Source of the DNA: Chloroflexota bacterium
Lineage (GTDB): Bacteria; Chloroflexota; Limnocylindria; Limnocylindrales; CSP1-4
Direction: 5' to 3'
DNA: 47,048 bases
NCBI GenBank assembly: GCA_029778235.1
Contig: JAKOQS010000124.1
Coordinates: 1-47,048, forward strand
Shown here in pieces: positions 5,957 through 13,894 of the stretch (position 1 is its first letter; each line of letters opens with the position of its first letter). Both the position numbers and the translations under genes were made by a program. Below the pieces are notes generated by a model. It worked only from the letters and a program-made list of their open reading frames with translations, was not told the DNA's origin and did not search any database.

Positions 5957-8680
5957 TCATCGCTCGCGCAGCTCGGCCACGACGCTGAGGCGCGACAGCC
6001 CCCGATCGGCCACGGCGAGCGCCGCGAGAATCGCGAGGGCGATCGTCCCGGTCAGCGCGCCGATGAGGACGAGTGGGATCGCCGGCGAGTCTGCCGGGGG
6101 GTCGAAGACCCCGGCGAGGATCTGGAGGAGCGCGAACCCGACCAGGGCCCCGGTCAGGAGTCCGGTCGCCAGGCCCGCAACGCCGACGAAGAGCGCCTCG
6201 CCGGCCATCGACGCCCGCACCTGCCGGGGCTCCGCGCCGATCGCGACGAGCGTCGCGAGCTCGCGTCGGCGCTCGGCGAGTCCGGCGAGGAGGAAGAGAG
6301 CGACCCCGACCGCCGCGATGAGCACGGCGAAGGCGGCGTCGAGCAGCACGAGGCTCGAGAGGTCGACCGAGGTGATGCTGTTCGCGAGGCGGGCGGTGGC
6401 CGTCCCGAGATCCGCTACCTGCCATCCCGTCCCGAGGCGACGGGCGAGCTGGGGGGATGCCCCGCCGACGTCACCGTCCGCGCGGGCGAGGACGAACGAG
6501 ATCCGGTCGCTGCCGGTCTGCGCGATGACATACGGGAGGTTCGCGACGAGGAACGCATCCTTGGGCGCGGTCGGGAACTCTAGCGCGATCCCGGCCATCG
6601 TGAAGTCCACCGTCTTGAGGGCCCCCGTCGCATCCGGCACGCGGATGCGGATGCGGTCGCCAGGGACGATGCTGTAGTCCTTGGCGGTCTCGGCGGACAC
6701 GAGGATCGCGTCGGGCCGAGCGCGGAGGGCGTCCATCGCCGCGGCCGCGGTCGAACCTGAGAAGAACGAGTCGGCGAGCGGAGCGACCGCGGGCAGAGTC
6801 GACGCATCGATCGCGAGGAGGTCCTGCGCCTCCGGGCCGACGTAGACGACCCGGTCGACGAACGGCGTCGCGGCGGCGATCCCGGGACCCGCGAGATGGG
6901 CGACGGCCGACGCGGGCGTAGCCGCCGTCGGGATCGCCTTGAGGTCGGCGCCGAGCGTGAGCTGTGCGTCGATCCGCTGCTGCTGCCGGTACGTCGCGTC
7001 AAACACGAGGACGCTCGTCGCGAACCCGACCGCGAGCGCGAGGACGACGATCGCGCGTGACGCGGCCGTCGCCCGTGCCGTGAGTGAGCGGCCGGCAAGG
7101 TCGCCGCCCGGGCCGAGGAGGCGGCCGAGGAGGCCGGCGAGGCGATGGCTCCGCCGGAGGACCGCGCCCACGACGCGGAGCAGGAGCAACGTCCCGCCGA
7201 GCCAGAACAGGAGTGGCGCGACGAACGAGGTGAGCGCGAGGGTGACCGTGGGGTTCCCCTCGGCGTTGAGGACCGGGTGGATCCCGGAGCCGCCGGCGAT
7301 GACGTAGACGACGGCGCCCGCGATGAGCGCGAGGACGTCGAGGTAGAGGCGCTGCCAGAGGGGCGCCCGGCCCCGTTGGATCTCCTGTCGGCCGGATGCG
7401 ATCTCCTCGGCGAGCTGGGCTCGGAGCGGCATGATCGCCGCGAGAGTCGCGAGGACCGTCGTGAGCACGATCGCGATGACGCTGCCCCGGAGGATGGCCT
7501 CCGGCGCGCCCGCGGAGACGAGGTCCGCGCCGAACAGCGCGAGCCCGATCCCCACGCCGGCCGCCGCTCCGAGGATGGCGCCCGCGAGAGCCGTGAGGAT
7601 CGTCGCCCCGATAAAGACCGTGCGGAGTTCGCGTCTGGTCGCGCCGCGCGCACGGAGCAGCGCGGCATGGCGGCGGGTCGTGTCGGCGGTCGCGTCGGCG
7701 GCGAGCCGGGAGAGCGCGAGGGCGAGGAGGATCCCGGGGAGCGCGAGGAAGATGAAGAGGACCTGGCCCCAGGCGAGGTCCGCCGCGAGCGGTTCGAGGG
7801 ATGCGCTCGCGTCGTCGACCCAGGTGAAGGCCCCCGCGCCCTGGCGCTCGACGCGCCGCCGGACGCCGTCGAGCCAGCTCTGCGCGGCGACCGGGTCGCC
7901 CGGCAGCTGCGCGTGGTCGAGCCGGACGTGGAGCTCCCGCCGGACCGCGGGGTCCGGGGCGAAGACCGGCGTCGTCGTGCCCGAGGGCGACGATCCGGCG
8001 GTCGCCGGATCGGCGGCGGTCACGCCGGCCGGGATCTTCGGCAGGACCAGGGATGCGAGATCGGCCCGGCTCATGACCGCGACGTTGACCGGCGGGTTCG
8101 CGCCGGCTGCGCGATGTGCCGCGTCGATCGGCCCGAGGACCAGGTCCGCTCCGGCGATCGAGACGACCCCCGAGACCGGTAGGGCGACGGTGGCGCCGCC
8201 GGGCAGCGCGAACGTGATGGTGTCGCCGGGGACCACGCCGAGGTTCGAAGCGAGGTCGCGGCTGATCGCGACCCCGCCGGGGGCGAGCGAGCCCGACGAG
8301 AGGCCGAAGAGCCCGGTCGTCGCGGTGTAGGAGGGATCGAGCCCGAGGATGACGCCGGTGCTCGTCTGCGTCGCGGTCCCAGCCTTCGTCGCGGCCGCGC
8401 TGTCGAAGTGGGCGAGATCGAATGGCAAGACCGACCGGGCGGCGGGATCGGCCGCCAGGAGCGCGAGGGCGGCGGAGGCATCCGCACCCGGGGTCAGCAC
8501 GACCTGACCGTCGACCGGGAGGCCCGCGAGTGCCCGCCGGGTCACGGTGCTGCCCGACGCGGTCCCGAAGAGGAGGACGCTCGTGATGAGGGCGGAGGCG
8601 ATCGCGACGCCGGCGAGTGCCGCGAGCGATCGACGGGGCTCCCGGACGACGAGATGGATGGCGTGGCGCAGCAGGATCAT
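5957..8680 (-). CDS. ABC transporter permease, FtsX/MacB type
   Basis: A 907-aa permease. It has an N-terminal helix (about residues 17-40), a long external domain, a first FtsX domain with helices near 305-325, 355-385 and 400-417, further helices near 448-505 and 540-560, a second external domain, and a C-terminal FtsX domain with three or four helices ending near residue 895. This is the duplicated-FtsX architecture of lipoprotein or antimicrobial-peptide exporters that work on periplasmic or membrane substrates. ATG at 8680 overlaps the ATPase stop (ATGA). Both ATPase genes and a lipoprotein lie directly upstream. The substrate is unknown; the neighbouring uppP and two-component pair suggest cell-envelope defence. 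Confidence 0.88.
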   Translation of the reverse strand: MILLRHAIHLVVREPRRSLAALAGVAIASALITSVLLFGTASGSTVTRRALAGLPVDGQVVLTPGADASAALALLAADPAARSVLPFDLAHFDSAAATKAGTATQTSTGVILGLDPSYTATTGLFGLSSGSLAPGGVAISRDLASNLGVVPGDTITFALPGGATVALPVSGVVSIAGADLVLGPIDAAHRAAGANPPVNVAVMSRADLASLVLPKIPAGVTAADPATAGSSPSGTTTPVFAPDPAVRRELHVRLDHAQLPGDPVAAQSWLDGVRRRVERQGAGAFTWVDDASASLEPLAADLAWGQVLFIFLALPGILLALALSRLAADATADTTRRHAALLRARGATRRELRTVFIGATILTALAGAILGAAAGVGIGLALFGADLVSAGAPEAILRGSVIAIVLTTVLATLAAIMPLRAQLAEEIASGRQEIQRGRAPLWQRLYLDVLALIAGAVVYVIAGGSGIHPVLNAEGNPTVTLALTSFVAPLLFWLGGTLLLLRVVGAVLRRSHRLAGLLGRLLGPGGDLAGRSLTARATAASRAIVVLALAVGFATSVLVFDATYRQQQRIDAQLTLGADLKAIPTAATPASAVAHLAGPGIAAATPFVDRVVYVGPEAQDLLAIDASTLPAVAPLADSFFSGSTAAAAMDALRARPDAILVSAETAKDYSIVPGDRIRIRVPDATGALKTVDFTMAGIALEFPTAPKDAFLVANLPYVIAQTGSDRISFVLARADGDVGGASPQLARRLGTGWQVADLGTATARLANSITSVDLSSLVLLDAAFAVLIAAVGVALFLLAGLAERRRELATLVAIGAEPRQVRASMAGEALFVGVAGLATGLLTGALVGFALLQILAGVFDPPADSPAIPLVLIGALTGTIALAILAALAVADRGLSRLSVVAELRER

Positions 8681-9363
8681 GCGGGGACTCCAGCGGTCAG
8701 GTGACCGTCGTGCATCCGGTAGACGTGGTCGGCTCGCGCCGCGCTCGCCGGGTCGTGGGTGACGAGCACGAGGCTGGCCCCGCGCTGCCGCACGGCCTCG
8801 ACGAGGAGCTCGAGCACGCCGCTCGCGTTCTCCTCGTCGAGGCTCCCGGTGGGCTCGTCGGCGAGGATGACGGCGGGCTCGATCACGAGGGCGCGAGCGA
8901 CGCCGACCCGCTGTCGCTCGCCGCCGGAGAGCTCGTCGATCCGCGCCCCGAACGCCGAGCGGAGGCCGACCTCCTCGAGCACGGTCCGCGCCCGCACCTC
9001 GCGCTCGGAGGCGGACACGCCAGCGAGCGCGAGCGGAAGCGCGACGTTCTCTCCGGCGCGGAGGCTCGCGATGAGGCCGAACGACTGGAAGACGATCCCG
9101 ATCCGGCGCTGCCGCAGCCGGGCACGCTCGGCCGCCGAGAGCCGCGCAAGGTCGTGGCCGAGGACGGTGATCTCCCCGTCGTCGGGTGCCTCGAGGCCGG
9201 CGAGGAGGCCGAGCAGTGTCGTCTTGCCCGATCCCGACGGCCCTTCCACCGCGACGAAGCTCCCCTCGTCGATCTCGAGGTCCACCGCGTTCACCGCGGT
9301 GACCGGATCGATCCCGTGTCCGGCGTACCGCCGGGTGACGCCGCGGCACGCGATGACGGTCAT
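8677..9363 (-). CDS. ABC transporter ATP-binding protein (MacB/LolD type), second of pair
   Basis: A 228-aa ATPase that drives the FtsX-type permease. Walker A GPSGSGKT (41-48), Q-loop Gln93, signature LSGGERQR (145-152), Walker B with catalytic Glu in VILADEPT (165-172) and the switch His in VTHDP are all intact. Size and motifs fit the LolD/MacB/FtsE class. ATG at 9363 overlaps the stop of the first ATPase (ATGA), and its own stop overlaps the permease start. With a separate homologous ATPase next door, the transporter may use an ATPase heterodimer. Confidence 0.92.
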   Translation of the reverse strand: MTVIACRGVTRRYAGHGIDPVTAVNAVDLEIDEGSFVAVEGPSGSGKTTLLGLLAGLEAPDDGEITVLGHDLARLSAAERARLRQRRIGIVFQSFGLIASLRAGENVALPLALAGVSASEREVRARTVLEEVGLRSAFGARIDELSGGERQRVGVARALVIEPAVILADEPTGSLDEENASGVLELLVEAVRQRGASLVLVTHDPASAARADHVYRMHDGHLTAGVPA

Positions 9364-10088
9364 CGGAGCCGCCGATCGGAGGACACGCGACCGTCGCGGA
9401 GCTCGACGATGCGATCGGCTCGCCCGGCGACGTCGGGATCGTGGGTCGCGAGGATGAGCGTCATCCCTTCGGCCCGGTGAACCTCGACGAGCAGATCGAG
9501 GAGCAGCTCCGCGTTCGTCGAGTCGAGCTCGCCGGTCACCTCGTCCGCGAGCATGATCGGTGCTTGGGTCGCGATTACCGCCGCGACGGCCGCGCGCTGC
9601 TGCTCGCCGCCGGAGAGCTGCGCCGGTCGATGGCGCTCGCGACCCTCGAGACCCACCCGCGCGAGGACGCCACGGGCACCGGGTCCGTCGACGGACCGCC
9701 CAGCGAGCTCCGCCGCGAGCCGGATGTTCTCCACCAGGTCGAGGAACGGCACGAGGTTCCCGCTCTGGAACACGATGCCGACATGCGTACCGCGGAGGCG
9801 CGCCCGCTCGTCCTCGTCGGCCCGCGAGAGTTCGACGCCGTCGACGACGACGCTCCCGGCCGTCGGTCGGTCGGAGCCGGCGAGGAGCCCGAGCAGGGTC
9901 GACTTGCCCGATCCCGAGCGACCCATGATCGCAACGAACTCGCGGGCGGCGATCCCGAGGTCCACCCCGCGCAGGGCGATCGTCTCGATGTCCGCCTCGC
10001 GGTAGACGCGGATCACGTCGGTCAGGGCGATGATCGGCGCAACCGCTGCCTCTGCGGATGCGGCGGGCGCCGCGGCGATCACGACCAC
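9360..10088 (-). CDS. ABC transporter ATP-binding protein (MacB/LolD type), first of pair
   Basis: A 242-aa ATPase with Walker A GRSGSGKS (56-63), Q-loop Gln108, signature LSGGEQQR (158-165), Walker B and catalytic Glu in IMLADE (178-183), and the switch His in ATHDPD. An N-terminal Ala-rich extension of about 18 residues precedes the domain; the GTG start at 10088 lies inside the upstream lipoprotein gene (10-nt overlap), so a slightly later GTG is possible. It forms an operon with a second ATPase and a single large permease. Confidence 0.9.
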   Translation of the reverse strand: MVVIAAAPAASAEAAVAPIIALTDVIRVYREADIETIALRGVDLGIAAREFVAIMGRSGSGKSTLLGLLAGSDRPTAGSVVVDGVELSRADEDERARLRGTHVGIVFQSGNLVPFLDLVENIRLAAELAGRSVDGPGARGVLARVGLEGRERHRPAQLSGGEQQRAAVAAVIATQAPIMLADEVTGELDSTNAELLLDLLVEVHRAEGMTLILATHDPDVAGRADRIVELRDGRVSSDRRLR

Positions 10089-10780
10089 CGGAAACTCTCA
10101 ATCATCTGGCGGAAGGCATCCACGTTGTCCACGCCGTCGGGGCTCGCGAGACTGATGATCGCCAGGCCGCCCGGCCCGGGCACGTAGTAGCGGTCGACCG
10201 TCATGGGGACCTGTTTGCCGGTCACCGGGTCGGGCGACGACGTGACGTGATAGGCGACATGGCGGTACTTCGCGCCACCTGCCTGGACCGTGTCCTGCGT
10301 GGTGAGCGAGAACCCGGCCTGTGCCCCAAGGGCGGGGAGGTCGGTGGTGGTGACGTAGCTGGCGACGTCGGCCTGGGAGGCCACGACCGCTACGGTCTCG
10401 CTGCTGTCCTTGTCCCGAATCACGACGCCGGCGAGCTGCGGCGTCACCTGCCAGCCTTCGACGTACTGGATCGAGAAGGCCGGATTCGTCGCGTGGTAGG
10501 TCAGGAAGACGGCGTTGTCGGGGATGTCGCCACCGGCCGGGGCGCCGCTCGCCTCGGGCGCAGACGAGCCGCTGGGGCTCGAGCCCGCTGTGGATGCCGC
10601 CCCTGAAGTGGGCGCTGCCGCCGATCGGGCCGGCGCGGCCGTGACCGTGGCATTGGATCCAAGGGACGCGGTGCCGGCGCCGCAAGCTGCGACGGTGAGA
10701 CCGATCACCGGGATGATGAGGAGCCGGGCGAGCCGGCGGGTGGGGTCGGGAAGGAGCATCCGCTGGAGACCTCGCGTCAT
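10079..10780 (-). CDS. Lipoprotein with Ser/Ala-rich linker
   Basis: A secreted lipoprotein of about 233 aa. A basic N-terminus and hydrophobic core end in the lipobox LTVAAC (Cys33 from the ATG at 10780). A 50-residue Ala/Ser/Gly/Pro linker follows, then a folded domain of about 140 residues (FLTYHATNPAFSIQYVEGW ... SFRWS) like the small PsbP-like or LpqN-type domains seen on actinobacterial and Chloroflexota lipoproteins. The start could also be GTG 10792 or ATG 10759; ATG 10780 has GGTGA 8 nt before it. Lying between the histidine kinase and the ABC genes, it is a candidate substrate-binding or sensing partner of the transporter. Confidence 0.8.
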   Translation of the reverse strand: MTRGLQRMLLPDPTRRLARLLIIPVIGLTVAACGAGTASLGSNATVTAAPARSAAAPTSGAASTAGSSPSGSSAPEASGAPAGGDIPDNAVFLTYHATNPAFSIQYVEGWQVTPQLAGVVIRDKDSSETVAVVASQADVASYVTTTDLPALGAQAGFSLTTQDTVQAGGAKYRHVAYHVTSSPDPVTGKQVPMTVDRYYVPGPGGLAIISLASPDGVDNVDAFRQMIESFRWS

Positions 10781-10833
10781 GGAGTCGGTCACCGCGACCG
10801 ATCAGCGCGAGTTGTCGCTCCCGAAGATGAACC

Positions 10834-11799
10834 TCACCTGAACAGCGGCAGCGACAGGCGGAACGTGGCGCCCTCGCCGGGGTGGCTCGTCACGGTGAGC
10901 GTGCCGCCGTTGCGACGCGCGAGGCTGCGTGCGATCGCGAGCCCGAGGCCGCTACCGTCGGGCGTGTCCGCTTCCGCGTGGAGCCGAGCGAACGGCTCGA
11001 AGATGCGCTCGAGGTCCGCGGCCGCGATTCCCGGGCCGTCGTCGCCGACCTCGACGACCGCGTGGTCGTCGACGAGTCGCGTGGCGATCCGGGGCGGCCG
11101 GACCGTCGGCGCGCCGTACCTGTAGGCGTTGTCCACGAGGTTCGCCACGATCCGCCCGATCTCGTCGGGATCCGCGGCCACAGGGAGATCGGGAGAGAGC
11201 GTGGCGCGGGCCCGGGGCAGATCGGGGTGCGCGCCGACGAACGCGACGAGGGTCTCGGCGACGACGACGGACATGTCGACCTGAGCGCCGCGGCGATCCG
11301 GCGGCAGCTCGTCGGCGCGCGCGAGGAGGAGCAGGTCGTTCGTCAGCCGCGACAGCCGGTCGGCCGAGTCCACGACGACGCCCAAGGCGTTGCGGAGCTC
11401 GTCCTCGGATGCCGGCCCGGCCAGCGCCCCCTCGGCCGAGGCCCGGATCGCCGCAAGCGGGGTCCGCATCTCGTGCGAGGCGTCGGCGACGAAGCGACGC
11501 TGACGGGCCTGTGCCTCGCCGATCGGGCGCAGCGTCCGCGTCGCGAGGATCCACGCCGCGCCGCCGACGAGGACGACGACGGCGAGGTCCGCAACGACGA
11601 GCGCGATGCGGATCTGGTCGAGCGTCGCCTGGTAAGCGACCTCGGCGGCCTGCTCGTTGGTGAGCTCCGGGCCCAGGTCGAACGTCGGTGCAAGGGCTGT
11701 TCCGATCCCGATGTAGAAGACGACGCTGAAGACGCCGAGCACGATCGCGAAGAGGGCGATGTACAGGACCGTCAGGCGGATGCGCGTCCGGGTGAACAT
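10834..11799 (-). CDS. Sensor histidine kinase of envelope operon
   Basis: A 321-aa kinase. Membrane helices lie near residues 8-32 and 65-85 and enclose a short external loop. There is no clear HAMP domain. The phosphoacceptor His109 is in FVADASHEMRTPLAA. The ATPase part has the N box (NLVDNAYRYG), G1 (DDGPGI) and G2 (GSGLGLAIA). The short sensor loop and loss of a large input domain recall kinases that sense through a partner, here possibly the adjacent lipoprotein or permease. TGATG junction: ATG at 11799 overlaps the regulator stop by one base. A GTG directly before it is an alternative start. Confidence 0.9.
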   Translation of the reverse strand: MFTRTRIRLTVLYIALFAIVLGVFSVVFYIGIGTALAPTFDLGPELTNEQAAEVAYQATLDQIRIALVVADLAVVVLVGGAAWILATRTLRPIGEAQARQRRFVADASHEMRTPLAAIRASAEGALAGPASEDELRNALGVVVDSADRLSRLTNDLLLLARADELPPDRRGAQVDMSVVVAETLVAFVGAHPDLPRARATLSPDLPVAADPDEIGRIVANLVDNAYRYGAPTVRPPRIATRLVDDHAVVEVGDDGPGIAAADLERIFEPFARLHAEADTPDGSGLGLAIARSLARRNGGTLTVTSHPGEGATFRLSLPLFR

Positions 11800-12479
11800 C
11801 ACGACGATCCAGCTGCCCGGAGACGGTAGCCCGACCCGCGGACCGTTTCGATCAGGCCGTCACGACGTCCGTCGTCCACTTTGCGGCGCAGGCTGCGTAT
11901 GTAGACCTCGACGATGTTCGACTCGGGAGCGAAGTCAGCGCCCCAGAGCGCCTCGATGAGGCGTTCCTGGCCGAAGATCTGGCCGGGGTGGCGCGCGAAG
12001 AGCTCGAGAATGGCGAACTCGCGCGCGGTGAGGCGGATCGGGCGCCCGGCGCGCAGGACGGACTGTGTCGACGGGTCGAGCTCCAGGTCGGCGACGTGGA
12101 TCATCGCAGCTCGATCCTCGAGTCTCCGCCGCCCAAGAGCGCGGACCCGGGCGCGGAGCTCGTCCATGCTGAACGGCTTGGCGAGGTAGTCGTCGGCGCC
12201 GCGATCGAGCCCCTTGATCCGATCTTGGACGTCGTCGAGGGCGGTAAGCATGAGGATGGCGGAGGCGAAGCCGGCGGCGCGCAGGGCTGTACAGACGGCG
12301 AACCCGTCGAGGCCGGGCAGGATGACGTCGAGGATGACCAGGTCGTAGGGGTAGGTCGCAGCCCAGTCGAGGGCATCGCGTCCGTCTCCCACCGCGTCCA
12401 CCGCATGGCCGTCGGCGGCGAGGGCCGCCTTGACCGCGTCGGCGATCGCATTCTCATCCTCGACGATCAGGATCCGCAG
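11799..12479 (-). CDS. OmpR-family response regulator, apparent CTG start
   Basis: A 226-aa regulator: receiver domain with phosphoacceptor Asp51 (LVILDVILPG), LTAL and YLAKPF conserved positions, then a winged-helix DNA-binding domain ending YIRSLRRKVDDG...GYRLR. The receiver begins properly with RILIVEDEN at CTG 12479. In frame between this point and an upstream TGA there is no ATG, GTG or TTG, while GGAGGG (12486-12491) lies 6 nt before the CTG. The next in-frame conventional start (GTG, 12401) would delete the first beta strand and acidic pocket. A CTG start is the simplest reading. It controls, by inference, its own operon; a candidate site lies at 12591-12609. Confidence 0.88.
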   Translation of the reverse strand: MRILIVEDENAIADAVKAALAADGHAVDAVGDGRDALDWAATYPYDLVILDVILPGLDGFAVCTALRAAGFASAILMLTALDDVQDRIKGLDRGADDYLAKPFSMDELRARVRALGRRRLEDRAAMIHVADLELDPSTQSVLRAGRPIRLTAREFAILELFARHPGQIFGQERLIEALWGADFAPESNIVEVYIRSLRRKVDDGRRDGLIETVRGSGYRLRAAGSS

Positions 12480-12590
12480 GTGTCGCCCTCCATCCGCCGT
12501 ACCGCATCCGGTGATGCCCAGCTGCTCGATCGTATCCCTACCTGGTGCTCATGTCGGGTGCGGCCACTCACGGACACGGTCGCGGCGCGA

Positions 12591-12609
12591 CATGAATCCA
12601 GGATGAATC
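12591..12609 (-). promoter_or_regulatory. Response-regulator half-site pair upstream of the envelope operon
   Basis: On the minus strand it reads ATTCAT-N5-ATTCAT, two identical 6-mers spaced 11 bp apart. Direct repeats one helical turn apart are typical of OmpR-family binding sites. It lies about 115 nt upstream of the CTG start at 12479. The same spacing and core occur in front of the second two-component pair. Confidence 0.5.
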
Positions 12610-12631
12610 GCGCGGACCGGTCGTCGATGGG

Positions 12632-12668
12632 GACGCACCGGCCCCGTCATCGACGGGGCCGGTGCGTC
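12632..12668 (-). terminator. 17-bp perfect hairpin, probable terminator
   Basis: Bases 12632-12648 pair perfectly with 12652-12668 across a 3-nt loop. It starts 23 nt past the stop of the secreted Ala/Pro-rich gene on the minus strand and precedes the promoter of the envelope operon. There is no U-run on either side, so it may instead be an mRNA-stabilising stem. Confidence 0.6.
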
Positions 12669-12690
12669 TGTGCTCAGTGGGAGAGGCCGG

Positions 12691-13065
12691 TCACTCGTTC
12701 CCGTCGAACTGATGGTCGACGTTGTCGCCCGCAGGGTCCGCGTGGCCGCCGGGGCCGTCGGACTCGGTGGAGGCAGCTTCGGGGGCTCCGGCGGCCTCGG
12801 ACGAGGTCTCTGCCGGCTCGGCGGCGCCGGTGGCATCCGGCGTCGTCTGATCACCCTCCTGGAGGATGTCGGTGTCCGGCGCGGTCGCCTCGACCCCGGT
12901 GGCGGGTGCCACCGGGGCGACGACGATCGGCGCGGCCGGGGTGACCGGCGCCACAGGCGTGGGGGCTGTCGGCGCGGGGCTCGCGGCGAAGGCGGTGGCC
13001 ACGCCGGAGATGAGGAGGACCGCGGTCGCAGCGAGCGCCGGGGCCCGGAGACGGTCGAGCTTCAT
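12691..13065 (-). CDS. Secreted Ala/Pro-rich acidic protein
   Basis: A 124-aa protein with an N-terminal signal peptide (MKLDRL, a hydrophobic core, cleavage after ATAFA near residue 29). The mature part is low-complexity: first Pro/Ala/Val repeats (VAPVTPAAPIVVAPVAP), then Glu/Asp/Ala/Ser-rich, ending DNVDHQFDGNE. ATG 13065 has AGGAG 8 nt upstream, which argues against the longer frame. No catalytic motif. It is divergent from a two-component pair, with candidate regulator sites in the shared 136-nt spacer, so it may be a target of that pair. Function unknown. Confidence 0.65.
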   Translation of the reverse strand: MKLDRLRAPALAATAVLLISGVATAFAASPAPTAPTPVAPVTPAAPIVVAPVAPATGVEATAPDTDILQEGDQTTPDATGAAEPAETSSEAAGAPEAASTESDGPGGHADPAGDNVDHQFDGNE

Positions 13066-13130
13066 GATGAAGTCTCCTGTCAGGTGTCGGGCCATCTGCC
13101 CGATCGCCGGTCCACCATGCGCCGCCGGTC

Positions 13131-13147
13131 ATGAACCTCCGGCGAAT
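13131..13147. promoter_or_regulatory. Candidate response-regulator site (weaker copy)
   Basis: ATGAAC-N5-GCGAAT on the plus strand: two related 6-mers with 11-bp spacing, in the opposite orientation to the site at 13163. It matches the ATTCAT-N5-ATTCAT pattern imperfectly when read on the minus strand. Confidence 0.35.
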
Positions 13148-13162
13148 CGCCATGCGCGCCCG

Positions 13163-13179
13163 ATTCATCTGCCATTCAC
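13163..13179 (+). promoter_or_regulatory. Response-regulator half-site pair before the second two-component operon
   Basis: ATTCAT-N5-ATTCAC with 11-bp spacing, ending 22 nt before the GTG start of the regulator at 13202. It nearly repeats the pair at 12591-12609. Probably an autoregulatory or cross-regulatory site. Confidence 0.5.
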
Positions 13180-13201
13180 ATCGACGCTCCACGCTCGAAC
13201 C

Positions 13202-13894
13202 GTGAAGATCCTGATGCTCGAGGATGATCAGCGCCTGCGCGCGGTCGTCGTGCGAGGCCTCCAACGCTCCGGTCACAGCGTGGACGTCGCCGGGACGATC
13301 GAGGAGGCCCGCTGGTTCCTGTCCGAGACCGACCACGACGTCCTCATCCTCGACGTGATGCTGCCCGACGGCGATGGGTTCACGCTCTGCCGTGAGCTGA
13401 GGGCCGCGGGCGACTGGAGCCCGGTCCTCATGCTGACCGCTCGGGATGCCGTCGCGGATCGGGTCCGGGGCCTGGACGTGGGGGCGGACGACTACCTGGT
13501 CAAGCCCTTCGCATTCGCCGAGCTCGAGGCGCGGCTCAGGGCGCTTGATCGTCGCGGCCCCAGCGACCGGCCGACGACCGTCATCGTGGGCTCGCTTGAG
13601 GTCGACCCAGCGTCGCACCGTGCGACGATCGGCTCGCGGGAGCTGGACCTCCCTGCGAGATCGTTCTCCCTCCTGGAGTTCTTCGCGCGCCGCGCCGACC
13701 AGGTCCTCACGCGCGCGCAGATCCTCGACCACGTGTGGGACTGGGCGTTCGACGGGGATCCGCGGATCATCGATGTGTACGTCCGATCGCTCCGCCAGGC
13801 GCTCGGCGATGAACCTGGGTCGCCCCGGATCGAGACGGTGAGAGGCGTGGGCTATGCGCTTCGTCCACCTCGCGTCCCCGGACCGGCGGTGTGA
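13202..13894 (+). CDS. OmpR-family response regulator
   Basis: A 230-aa regulator. Receiver domain: acidic pair in LMLEDDQ, phosphoacceptor Asp51 (LILDVMLPDGDG), LTARD and YLVKPF. C-terminal winged helix: ILDHVWDWAFDGDPRIIDVYVRSLR then TVRGVGYALR. GTG 13202 gives the standard receiver N-terminus (KILMLEDD); the frame is open further upstream but that part is shadow sequence. The stop overlaps the kinase start (GTGA), so the pair is translationally coupled. Likely targets are its own promoter and the divergent secreted protein gene. Confidence 0.93.
   Translation: MKILMLEDDQRLRAVVVRGLQRSGHSVDVAGTIEEARWFLSETDHDVLILDVMLPDGDGFTLCRELRAAGDWSPVLMLTARDAVADRVRGLDVGADDYLVKPFAFAELEARLRALDRRGPSDRPTTVIVGSLEVDPASHRATIGSRELDLPARSFSLLEFFARRADQVLTRAQILDHVWDWAFDGDPRIIDVYVRSLRQALGDEPGSPRIETVRGVGYALRPPRVPGPAV

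Noticed and set aside
12866-13201. 112-residue N-terminal extension of the second response regulator
   Set aside because: It is antisense to the secreted protein gene, low-complexity, and the receiver domain starts correctly at GTG 13202.
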